Source of the DNA: Gracilibacteraceae bacterium
Lineage (GTDB): Bacteria > Bacillota > Desulfitobacteriia > Desulfitobacteriales > Syntrophobotulaceae
Reading direction: 5' to 3'
Length of the DNA stretch: 7,166 nt
Assembly: GCA_031263945.1 (NCBI GenBank)
Contig: JAISEW010000197.1
Location: 1-7,166, forward strand
Shown here: positions 1 through 5,391 of the stretch, in pieces
Position numbering within the stretch: position 1 is the first letter of the stretch
Layout: every line of letters begins with the position of its first letter
Notes under the pieces: generated by a model
Seen by the model: only the letters and a program-made list of their open reading frames with translations
What the model was told of the DNA's origin: nothing
Database searches by the model: none
Position numbers and translations under genes: made by a program

Positions 1-350
1 AGCGTGTTGACGCAGATGGGGTAGGCGTCCACATCGCCAAAAGCCTTGAACAAGAGGGATTTGCCTTCCATGACCGGCATGGACGCCGCCGCGCCCAGAT
101 TGCCCAGACCCAGGATCGCTGTGCCGTTGGAAACGATGCAGACGGCGTTGGCATGATTGGTATAAACGTCAAGATTCGCGATGTCAGCGGCCACCTCTTT
201 GACCGGCTCGGCCACGCCGGGCGAGTAAGCCAGCGTCAGGTCGTCCCGGTCCACGGTCTTCGTGGTGACGCGGATCTCCAGTTTGCCGGGTTTTTCTTTA
301 TGATAAGCCAGAGCTTCCGCCCTGAGATCTTTAATGCGTGATTCCGCCAT
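1..350 (-). CDS. Malic-enzyme family protein (NAD(P)-dependent oxidative decarboxylase), N-terminal part
   Basis: Oxidative decarboxylation of malate to pyruvate is the family reaction; some relatives (CitM of lactic acid bacteria) decarboxylate oxaloacetate. Only the first 116 codons are present; the gene continues beyond base 1, so the NAD(P)-binding domain is not visible. The reading frame starts at the ATG complementary to 348-350, preceded by a GAAAGGA ribosome site. The segment matches the malic N-terminal domain: AYSPGVAEP at residues 41-49 with the presumed catalytic Tyr42, NGTAILGLGNLG at 75-86, and PVMEGK at 92-97 with the presumed catalytic Lys97, followed by LLFKAFGDVDAYPIC. The usual Pro after the GLGNxG stretch is Ala here (GAAAS). 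It lies 143 bp downstream of a CitE-like lyase on the same strand, with a terminator-like hairpin between them, so it may be partly uncoupled from that gene. Family assignment is firm; cofactor and true substrate are not determinable here. Confidence 0.93.
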   Translation of the reverse strand, partial: MAESRIKDLRAEALAYHKEKPGKLEIRVTTKTVDRDDLTLAYSPGVAEPVKEVAADIANLDVYTNHANAVCIVSNGTAILGLGNLGAAASMPVMEGKSLLFKAFGDVDAYPICVNT

Positions 351-381
351 ATTGTATATCCTTTCGTAAAAACTCGGGAAC

Positions 382-398
382 GGCGCTAAGAAAGCGCC
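382..398 (-). other. Small hairpin in the malic-enzyme leader
   Basis: GGCGCT (382-387) and AGCGCC (393-398) form a perfect 6-bp stem with loop AAGAA. GCGCC at 394-398 can alternatively pair with GGCGC at 406-410, so two mutually exclusive small hairpins are possible just upstream of the malic-enzyme ribosome site. No known riboswitch class is recognisable. It could influence translation or be incidental. Confidence 0.25.
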
Positions 399-450
399 TT
401 TCAGCGGCGCCCTTTCACGCGGTCCCTCACCCATAGTAATAATTCAGAAA

Positions 451-479
451 CAAGGCGGCGCGCGCCGCGCGCCGCCTTG
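451..479 (-). terminator. Strong GC-rich hairpin, likely terminator or attenuator after the CitE-like gene
   Basis: A perfect 13-bp inverted repeat (arms 451-463 and 467-479) with a 3-base centre lies 14 bp beyond the stop of the minus-strand lyase gene. Read on the minus strand the stem is followed by TTTCTGAATTATT, a T-rich but interrupted tract. This fits a factor-independent terminator of modest quality, or an attenuator controlling read-through into the malic-enzyme gene about 100 bp further on. The stem itself is seen directly; the function is inferred. Confidence 0.6.
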
Positions 480-493
480 CCGTTAAAACCAAC

Positions 494-1387
494 TTATTTC
501 TTGCCGGCTTCTTTTTCCTGGATCTCTTTATGCGCGTTCTGAATATCCAGCGCGTTCAAATACACGGGAGTATCAACCATTTTACCGTTGTAGGAAACGG
601 CCGCTTTGCCCTTGTTCAGTCCTTCTTCCACAAACACTTTCACGACGCCGTTGGCCCACTCCACATCCTCCGGACTCGGGGCGTACAGGCGGTTCGAGGG
701 TTCCACCTGGCTGGGATGGATGATCATGCGGCCTTCATAGCCCATCTGTTTGCCGTCGGCGACATTCCGCTCAAAAGCAGGAATATCCTGGAAGGCGACG
801 AACGGAGCGTCGATGGCCACGATGCCGGCCGTGCGGCAGGCTACGGCCACTTTGGCCCGGCCATACGCTTGTTCGACCGCTTCGGACGTTATCTTGACGC
901 GCATATCCCGGCAATAGTCCACCGCGCCAAAAATCGAGTTTACGTTCCGTTTGCTGGCCAGACAGCATTCGCCGGCGTTCTGGATGCCCTTGGCCGTTTC
1001 CAGCAGCATGGAGATCTTCACTGTGCCGATGGGGATGCCGCGGCGGGCTTCCAGTTCTTCCAGTTTCCATTCCAAACGCTGCACGTCGGCCGCGCAGCCG
1101 GTTTTGGCCAGAGTGACCCCGTCGAGGCCCGGCAGCACGATCGCTTCAAGGTCGTCATTGGTCAGACCGGTTTCCCAGTTGTTGATACGCACATAAACAA
1201 GTGAATTCAGCTTGCCTTTCCAGTCGGCAATAGCTACCGCCGCCGCTTTCCGGGCCACCTCTTTTTCAGACGGCGGTACGGCGTCCTCCAGATCCAGCGT
1301 GATGATATCCGCCGGGATCTCCGGAGCTTTCTCGATAAATTTGGGGTTGTTCGCCGGCACATAGAAGATAGAACGCATTACAGCCAT
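494..1387 (-). CDS. HpcH/HpaI aldolase / CitE-like acyl-CoA lyase
   Basis: A 297-residue TIM-barrel lyase of the CitE superfamily, which includes citrate lyase beta subunit, malyl-CoA lyase and citramalyl-CoA lyase. These Mg-dependent enzymes cleave a 3-hydroxyacyl-CoA (or ACP thioester) to acetyl-CoA plus a 2-oxo acid such as glyoxylate, pyruvate or oxaloacetate. Visible features in order: MRSIFYVPANNP at 4-15, LDLEDAVPPSEK at 31-42, the active-site Arg in VYVRINN (Arg67), LLETAKG at 128-134 with likely metal ligand Glu130, FGAVDYCRDM at 153-162 with likely metal ligand Asp157, and GRMIIHPSQV at 219-228 plus GKMVDTPV near the C terminus. Length fits the family and no catalytic residue appears lost. 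An AAGGAGGG site at 1396-1403 stands 8 bases before the ATG, supporting this start over the Met at codon 4. No citC, citD or citF is in view, so it is either a stand-alone CoA lyase or part of a cluster extending past the window. Substrate unknown. Confidence 0.93.
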   Translation of the reverse strand: MAVMRSIFYVPANNPKFIEKAPEIPADIITLDLEDAVPPSEKEVARKAAAVAIADWKGKLNSLVYVRINNWETGLTNDDLEAIVLPGLDGVTLAKTGCAADVQRLEWKLEELEARRGIPIGTVKISMLLETAKGIQNAGECCLASKRNVNSIFGAVDYCRDMRVKITSEAVEQAYGRAKVAVACRTAGIVAIDAPFVAFQDIPAFERNVADGKQMGYEGRMIIHPSQVEPSNRLYAPSPEDVEWANGVVKVFVEEGLNKGKAAVSYNGKMVDTPVYLNALDIQNAHKEIQEKEAGKK

Positions 1388-1395
1388 TTTGGAAA

Positions 1396-1403
1396 CCCTC
1401 CTT
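1396..1403 (-). promoter_or_regulatory. Strong ribosome binding site for the CitE-like gene
   Basis: On the minus strand AAGGAGGG lies 8 bases upstream of the ATG at 1387. It closely matches the anti-Shine-Dalgarno sequence and fixes the start at 1387 rather than at the ATG three codons downstream. Confidence 0.8.
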
Positions 1404-1410
1404 GAATTTT

Positions 1411-1421
1411 ATTGTATACCA
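1411..1421 (-). promoter_or_regulatory. Candidate -10 element or palindromic operator of the leftward operon
   Basis: Minus-strand TGGTATACAAT contains TACAAT, one mismatch from TATAAT, and a TNGTATACNA near-palindrome of the style bound by many GntR/FCD regulators. I find no good -35 hexamer at 16-18 bp (AAAAAT or similar is there), so as a promoter it would need an activator. It sits only about 10 bases upstream of the ribosome site, which would give a very short leader. Both readings are inferred. Confidence 0.35.
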
Positions 1422-1464
1422 GTTTTCTCCGACATTTTTCGGCATAAAACAACAATTGGCTCTA

Positions 1465-1478
1465 AGTAAGCGATTGCG
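1465..1478. promoter_or_regulatory. Weak catabolite-responsive-element-like box
   Basis: AGTAAGCGATTGCG agrees with 11 of 14 positions of the CcpA consensus TGWAARCGYTWNCW. It lies within a 6-bp inverted repeat TGGCTC (1457-1462) / GAGCCA (1483-1488) upstream of the leftward CitE-like gene. Carbon control of such a gene would make sense, but the match is weak and the repeat could be coincidental. Confidence 0.22.
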
Positions 1479-1667
1479 TTTGGAGCCATCCGGCTGCCGC
1501 GGGGAGAAAACGCTATACCTGTTTCACGGAACACCGTTTCGTCTGACGTACTCTGATATTATTATGGAACATTATCCGCGTTTAGTCAATATATTTCTCA
1601 AAAAGTTTCCCGATATTTTCTGACGCTCGCGTTTTTTCTCGACAAAATATTCCGTTTCCCCCGTTTA

Positions 1668-1692
1668 TTCGTCACACCGTTAATTTGACGAA
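1668..1692. promoter_or_regulatory. Inverted repeat TTCGTCA-N11-TGACGAA, candidate regulator site
   Basis: Perfect 7-bp arms at 1668-1674 and 1686-1692 with an 11-base spacer, ending 35 bp upstream of the -35 hexamer of the rightward promoter. The arms are about two helical turns apart, a spacing suited to a dimeric activator. No regulator gene is in the window, so the binding protein cannot be named. Confidence 0.4.
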
Positions 1693-1707
1693 AAAGCGGG
1701 CCGCTTT
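1693..1707. promoter_or_regulatory. Palindrome AAAGCGG-G-CCGCTTT next to the rightward promoter
   Basis: A perfect 7-bp inverted repeat about a single central G, abutting the preceding dyad and ending 20 bp before the -35 hexamer. As DNA it is a plausible operator. As RNA it could form only a 5-bp stem with a 5-base loop; read on the minus strand it is followed by a short T run, so a weak terminator for leftward transcripts is an alternative. Confidence 0.35.
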
Positions 1708-1727
1708 ATTTCCAAACAGTCCTTAGC

Positions 1728-1756
1728 TTGACAAGAATGGCTTCCTGGTATATCAT
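1728..1756 (+). promoter_or_regulatory. Sigma-70/SigA-type promoter of the rightward operon
   Basis: A perfect -35 TTGACA (1728-1733), a 17-bp spacer and a -10 TATCAT (1751-1756, one mismatch from TATAAT) precede the first gene of the plus-strand operon. The predicted transcript start is near 1763, giving a leader of about 45 bases. That is too short for a SAM (S-box) riboswitch or T-box leader, which commonly precede methionine transport genes in Bacillota. Confidence 0.75.
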
Positions 1757-1769
1757 ACTTACATAAGTA
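1756..1769. promoter_or_regulatory. 14-bp palindrome TACTTA-CA-TAAGTA over the transcript start, candidate operator
   Basis: Perfect 6-bp arms around a central CA span the end of the -10 element and the predicted start point, a classic repressor position. A second nested repeat, CATACT (1754-1759) / AGTATG (1783-1788), covers the leader. No cognate repressor is encoded here. Confidence 0.4.
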
Positions 1770-1807
1770 AACATATATAATTAGTATGCATTGAAAGGGG
1801 GGTTCCC

Positions 1808-2725
1808 GTGATCAAACTGTCGGGTTCCTGGGTGGCGCTGCCGACGCCGTTTACGAAGGACGACCAAGTTGATTACCAAGGCTTTGCCACTTTGATCGAA
1901 CGCCAGATCAAGTACGGATCTTCGCAGCTTTTTGTGCTGGGCAGCGCCGGGGAGGTCACGCTCCTGACCTTGGAGGAGAAACGGCGGATCGTCGCAGAGG
2001 TCGCCGCCATCTGCCGGGACCGGATCCCGGTGTTTTTCTCGGCGACGGCGCCCAGCACCAGGGAAGCGGTGGATTTTGCCCGCTGCGCGGAAAAAGCGGG
2101 AGCGGACGGGGTGGTGTTCACAGCGCCGCCCTATGTTCTGGCGCCTCAGCCCAGCGTCTTGGCTCATTTGGACGCCTGCATGGGGGCCGTGAGCATACCG
2201 TGCGGTATCTACAACAACCCGGCCCGCCTGGGGACGCGGGTGGAGGCGGAGTCGATCCGGATCCTGGCCGAGCGCCATGAAAATTTTGTCGTGGACAAAG
2301 AAGCCACCGGGGATGTCTCCCACTTGGTCCAGGTGCAGCGCCTGGCCGGGGAAAAGGTAAAGATCATGTGCTGCGACGCTCCCGGTTATGCCATCCTCCT
2401 GCCCACTCTGGCTATCGGCGGCAGCGGCGCCGCCAATATCAGCGGCAACATCATCCCGGAGGAGACCGCGCTTTTCTCCCGCCCCTGGACGGACATCGAG
2501 ACCGTCAAAACCGGCCGGGCGGAATACTTCAAGTGGTTTCCCCTCCTGGAGCTGCTGTACGAATATTCGAATCCCATCGTGATCAAGGCCGCCCTAGACA
2601 TTCTGGGCTTGCCGGGGGGACGCCTGCGCGCCCCGTACCAGGAGCTGGGCGCGGAGGACAAAGCCCGGCTGGCGGTCTATCTGAATGAATCCGGGGTCGC
2701 CGCCAAATACGGCGGCGGGAACTGA
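1808..2725 (+). CDS. DHDPS / N-acetylneuraminate lyase family Schiff-base aldolase
   Basis: A 305-residue class I aldolase of the DapA/NanA superfamily, cytosolic (beta/alpha)8 barrels that form a Schiff base between a lysine and pyruvate or another 2-oxo acid. Lys164 in VVDKEATGD is the expected Schiff-base residue. Tyr135 in IYNNPARLG matches the catalytic Tyr133 of E. coli DapA, and Arg140 in the same stretch matches DapA Arg138, which binds aspartate semialdehyde. Tyr109 in APPYV matches Tyr107. The GTTGE pyruvate-binding motif is GSAGE (45-49), so the first Thr is Ser and the second is Ala. NPIVIKAALDILGL (255-268) and RAPYQEL (274-280) are family C-terminal features. The start is GTG at 1808 after an AAAGGGGGG site; no in-frame ATG fits better. 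It is the first gene of the operon, 14 bp before the ATPase gene. The retained Arg favours a DapA-like reaction, but linkage to a transporter and hydrolase suggests a catabolic aldolase rather than lysine biosynthesis. Family sure, reaction unsure. Confidence 0.92.
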   Translation: MIKLSGSWVALPTPFTKDDQVDYQGFATLIERQIKYGSSQLFVLGSAGEVTLLTLEEKRRIVAEVAAICRDRIPVFFSATAPSTREAVDFARCAEKAGADGVVFTAPPYVLAPQPSVLAHLDACMGAVSIPCGIYNNPARLGTRVEAESIRILAERHENFVVDKEATGDVSHLVQVQRLAGEKVKIMCCDAPGYAILLPTLAIGGSGAANISGNIIPEETALFSRPWTDIETVKTGRAEYFKWFPLLELLYEYSNPIVIKAALDILGLPGGRLRAPYQELGAEDKARLAVYLNESGVAAKYGGGN

Positions 2726-2739
2726 GGCGACCCGAGACG

Positions 2740-3780
2740 ATGGAGGAAATCATCAGGTTTGAAAATGTTGATAAAATTTTCCAAAACAGGAAAATGTCGG
2801 TAACGGCCTGCAAAAACATTGATCTGACCGTCAACAAAGGCGATATTTTCGGGGTGCTGGGCTACAGCGGCGCCGGCAAATCCACTTTGATCCGGATGAT
2901 CAACGCTCTGGAAAAACCCACCGCCGGCAAGGTCGTCGTCCGCGGCCGCCCCATCAGCGAATTGACGGGCCGCGAGCTGCGCCTGGCCCGCAAAGACATC
3001 GCGATGATTTTCCAGCAGTTCAACCTGCTCAACTCCCGCACGGTTTTCCAAAACGCAGCCATGCCCCTGGTGCTGAACCACGTCCCCAAAGCGGAGATCA
3101 AGCGCCGCGTGGATGAGATCCTGGACTTCGTCGAACTGACTGATAAAGCCGAGGCCTACAGCGCCAAGCTGTCCGGCGGGCAGATGCAGCGGGTGGGCAT
3201 TGCCAGGGCTCTGACCACCAACCCCAGCATCCTGCTCTGCGACGAGCCGACCAGCGCCCTGGATCCCAAGACCCAGGATTCCATCCTCGGGCTTTTGCAG
3301 AAAATAAACCGGGAGCTGGCGGTCACGGTGGTGATCATCACGCATCAAGTCGGCATCGTTCAGAAGATTTGCAACAAGGCCGCGGTCATGGAAAACGGCC
3401 GTGTCGTGGAAACCGGCGAAGTGAGGGCTATTTTTGCCAAACCTCGCCATCCGATCACTAAAGTTTTTGTGGACGCGGTCATCGACACCTCGATTCCCCG
3501 CTTGGTCCTCGCGGAGGCACAGGCGGCGCGGGGAGCCCAGCGCATAGTCTCGGTGCGGGTCCTGGGCGGCAACGTCTGCGATACCTTCGTCCCCGATCTG
3601 GCGGCGCGATTCCCGGTCGAGGTCAAAACCCTTTCCCTGTCAGTGAACGAGATCCAGGAGGATGTCCTGAGCGTCTTCAATCTGCAGCTCATCGGCCCGG
3701 AGGAAGAGACCCAGAAAGTCTTGAGTTACCTGGGAACCCGCTATGACTATGAAGAAATAGGCGCGGACTGGTCGCTTTAA
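2740..3780 (+). CDS. metN: MetN-type ABC importer ATPase with C-terminal NIL domain
   Basis: The 346-residue ATP-binding subunit of a methionine-uptake-transporter (MUT) family importer; it works as a dimer on the cytosolic face of MetI and powers uptake. Visible motifs are Walker A GYSGAGKST (41-49), Q-loop FQQFNLL (91-97), signature LSGGQMQR (144-151), Walker B with catalytic glutamate ILLCDEPTSALD (164-175, Glu169) and H-loop His202 in ITHQ. Residues about 268-343 form a NIL (ACT-like) domain, which in MetN senses intracellular substrate and inhibits transport. All nucleotide-binding motifs are intact and the length is typical. The ATG at 2740 follows the previous stop by 14 bp; the GAGG overlapping that stop is a modest ribosome site, suggesting translational coupling. 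The family usually carries L- or D-methionine, but the companion binding protein is divergent, so the cargo here may differ. Confidence 0.95.
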   Translation: MEEIIRFENVDKIFQNRKMSVTACKNIDLTVNKGDIFGVLGYSGAGKSTLIRMINALEKPTAGKVVVRGRPISELTGRELRLARKDIAMIFQQFNLLNSRTVFQNAAMPLVLNHVPKAEIKRRVDEILDFVELTDKAEAYSAKLSGGQMQRVGIARALTTNPSILLCDEPTSALDPKTQDSILGLLQKINRELAVTVVIITHQVGIVQKICNKAAVMENGRVVETGEVRAIFAKPRHPITKVFVDAVIDTSIPRLVLAEAQAARGAQRIVSVRVLGGNVCDTFVPDLAARFPVEVKTLSLSVNEIQEDVLSVFNLQLIGPEEETQKVLSYLGTRYDYEEIGADWSL

Positions 3781-3805
3781 GGGACTGAAAGGAGGTCTAT
3801 AAAAA

Positions 3806-4474
3806 ATGATCCAGGAATTTTTGAAGGTGCCCGCTTCCACCCTTTGGCTGGCCGCTTCCCAGACTATATACATGGTGTGCTTTTCCTTGCTGGCCGGGAC
3901 GGTCCTGGGTATGGCTCTGGCTTTGGTGATGGTGCTGACGCGGCCTTACGGACTCCTGGCGAACCGCCCGATTTTCTTCGTCGTCAGTTCGGCGGTCAAC
4001 ATCGTCCGCAGCGTGCCTTTCATCATCTTGCTGGTGGCCATCATGCCTTTCACCAAGTTCGTGGTGGGCACCCGCATCGGCACGACCGCCGCCTTGGTGC
4101 CGCTGATCGTCAACATCGCCCCTTACCTGGCCCGGCTTTTTGAAAACTCGATCCTGGAGGTCAGCGAGGGCATCATTGAGGCGGCCAAATCCATGGGCGC
4201 CACGACCTGGCAAACCATCTGGCATTTCCTGCTGCCGGAGGCCCGCGCCTCTTTGGTGCTGTCCGTGACCACGGGCACGATCGGGCTTCTGGGCTCCACC
4301 GCCATGGCCGGGGTCATAGGCGCCGGCGGCGTGGGCAACTTGGCGATCAACTATGGCTATGAACGCTTGAATATGCCGCTCATGGCGGTCACGGTCCTGA
4401 TCTTGGTCGTCGCGGTGCAGCTGATCCAGACTTTTGGCAACATTGCCGCGCAAAAACTGCGGCATTTATCATGA
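3806..4474 (+). CDS. metI: MetI-type ABC importer permease
   Basis: A 222-residue integral membrane subunit, close to the roughly 217 residues usual for MetI. It shows about five hydrophobic segments (near 17-43, 57-82, 92-108, 147-175 and 193-212). The cytoplasmic coupling loop is a clear EAA motif at 122-146, reading GIIEAAKSMGATTW then IWHFLLPEA, with Glu125, Gly131 and Pro144 in the conserved places; it docks on the ATPase. A glycine-rich AGVIGAGGVGNLA stretch (168-180) is typical of MetI permeases. An AAAGGAGG site (3788-3795) lies 10 bases before the ATG, the best ribosome site of the operon. The stop TGA overlaps an ATG by four bases (ATGA at 4471), but the next gene more probably starts at 4504. 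Acts with the neighbouring ATPase and lipoprotein. Confidence 0.95.
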   Translation: MIQEFLKVPASTLWLAASQTIYMVCFSLLAGTVLGMALALVMVLTRPYGLLANRPIFFVVSSAVNIVRSVPFIILLVAIMPFTKFVVGTRIGTTAALVPLIVNIAPYLARLFENSILEVSEGIIEAAKSMGATTWQTIWHFLLPEARASLVLSVTTGTIGLLGSTAMAGVIGAGGVGNLAINYGYERLNMPLMAVTVLILVVAVQLIQTFGNIAAQKLRHLS

Positions 4475-4490
4475 AAGATCGAAACCACGA

Positions 4491-4497
4491 AAGGAAG
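4491..4497 (+). promoter_or_regulatory. Ribosome binding site that sets the start of the binding-protein gene
   Basis: AAGGAAG stands 6 bases before the ATG at 4504. The earlier in-frame ATG at 4471 has no comparable site, and starting there would put an 11-residue charged stretch in front of the signal peptide. Confidence 0.65.
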
Positions 4498-4503
4498 AAA
4501 GAC

Positions 4504-5391
4504 ATGTCAAAAAATCTGCGCAAACTCTTTGTTTTCACGGCAGTTCTCCTTTTAGCCGGAGCGCTCGGCGCTTGCGGCGCGCCCGCTCCCGCGGCCGGCC
4601 CCGCCAGTCAGGCCCCGGCCGCGGAAGCGGAGATTTCCCCAGGCGCTCAGGAACATCCGGTGATTTCTTACCGCCGCCTGCCCACGGCTTCCACGGATCT
4701 TTTTGAAGCCGGGATCATCCCCATCCTGGAAAAACAGGGTTATCAGTTCCAGCCTTTGGAAATCACAGACCCCATTCAGCGAGAGACGGCCCTGAGCGAA
4801 GATGAGCTGGACATGCACGTCGACGCCCACACGGCCTATATCAACAACTTTAACCGGGAGCAGGGCACGGAACTGGCGCCGGTGCTGGCAATCCCGACGG
4901 TACCCACAGGAGTCTATCCCGGCCGGAAGGATAACCTGGCCGACATTGCCGCGGGCGATTCTATCGCTTTTCCGGACGACGCGTCCAACGAAGCCCGCTC
5001 CCTTTACCTTCTGAGCAACCTGGGCCTGCTGACTATGCGGGAGGGGATAGAGCCCACCGAGTACACTTTGGCCGATATAGCGGAAAACCCGTTGGATCTG
5101 GACTTGGTGGAGTTAAACGGCTCCACCATCGCTCCGGCCTATGACGATTTCGCCTATATCATCCTCCGGGGCTCCGACGCTTACAATTCCGGCACTGATT
5201 TCAAGACGGCCCTGGCTACGGAGACTCAGGACGCCATCCTGCCGGATAACTTAATGCAGGTGGTGGTAAACGGCCCGCACAAAGATGATCTCTGGGTGAG
5301 AGACATCATCGCCGCCTTTCAGTCCGACGAGTTCAAGGCGTTTTTGCGGAGCGAGGGCGATTTCTGGATCCTGCCGGATTACCTCCGTTGA
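4504..5391 (+). CDS. metQ: NlpA/MetQ-family substrate-binding lipoprotein, divergent pocket
   Basis: The 295-residue substrate-binding lipoprotein of the importer, anchored outside the membrane. From the ATG at 4504 it has a short basic N-terminus, a hydrophobic core and lipobox LGAC with Cys24 as the lipidation site, then a low-complexity Ala/Pro linker to about residue 50. The mature part follows the NlpA fold: EITDPIQRETAL (86-97) where MetQ has FTDYxQPNxAL, DAHTAYINNFN (107-117) retaining the His and Tyr of FQHxPYL, PTGVYPGRKD (134-143), and FPDDASNEARSLYLL (156-170), where Arg165 aligns with the carboxylate-binding Arg of MetQ. The DY tyrosine is replaced (DP), and the conserved Asn of the AVIN strand has become hydrophobic (AYIIL, 217-221). 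So the amino-acid backbone contact looks kept and side-chain selection altered. Methionine specificity is doubtful; an N-acyl or dipeptide-like ligand is a guess based on the adjacent amidohydrolase. A longer product from 4471 is possible but less likely. Confidence 0.92.
   Translation: MSKNLRKLFVFTAVLLLAGALGACGAPAPAAGPASQAPAAEAEISPGAQEHPVISYRRLPTASTDLFEAGIIPILEKQGYQFQPLEITDPIQRETALSEDELDMHVDAHTAYINNFNREQGTELAPVLAIPTVPTGVYPGRKDNLADIAAGDSIAFPDDASNEARSLYLLSNLGLLTMREGIEPTEYTLADIAENPLDLDLVELNGSTIAPAYDDFAYIILRGSDAYNSGTDFKTALATETQDAILPDNLMQVVVNGPHKDDLWVRDIIAAFQSDEFKAFLRSEGDFWILPDYLR

Larger units (their letters stand above)
1404..1807. other. Divergent intergenic control region
   Basis: About 400 bp separate the start-site regions of the leftward CitE-like gene and the rightward DHDPS-like gene. 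It is visibly more AT-rich than its flanks, especially from 1550 to 1800. A 73-codon frame across its left part resembles no family and covers the leftward promoter, so I do not regard it as a gene. Elements seen are a sigma-70 type promoter (1728-1756), dyads at 1668-1692, 1693-1707 and 1756-1769, a weak cre-like box near 1465 and a GTATAC palindrome near 1413. The stretch 1490-1665 holds only a weak TGTT...AACA dyad (1520-1533) and otherwise nothing I can assign. Confidence 0.6.

Noticed and set aside
530..1204. A 224-codon open frame on the plus strand
   Set aside because: It lies antisense inside the clearly conserved CitE-like gene and its translation resembles no family; long antisense frames are expected in GC-rich coding DNA.
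1402..1623. A 73-codon plus-strand frame in the divergent intergenic region
   Set aside because: It begins with TTG inside the leftward gene's ribosome site, has no ribosome site of its own and matches no family.
1622..1641. ACGCTCGCGT followed by a T run, terminator-like
   Set aside because: Only a 4-bp stem with a 2-base loop, too weak to form, and no upstream gene that needs termination on that strand.
2677..3450. A 257-codon minus-strand frame opposite the ATPase gene
   Set aside because: Antisense to an intact MetN with all motifs; the product is compositionally odd and has no recognisable domain.
3797..4465. A 222-codon minus-strand frame opposite the permease gene
   Set aside because: Shadow of metI; His/Gln/Asp/Arg-rich translation without membrane segments or motifs.
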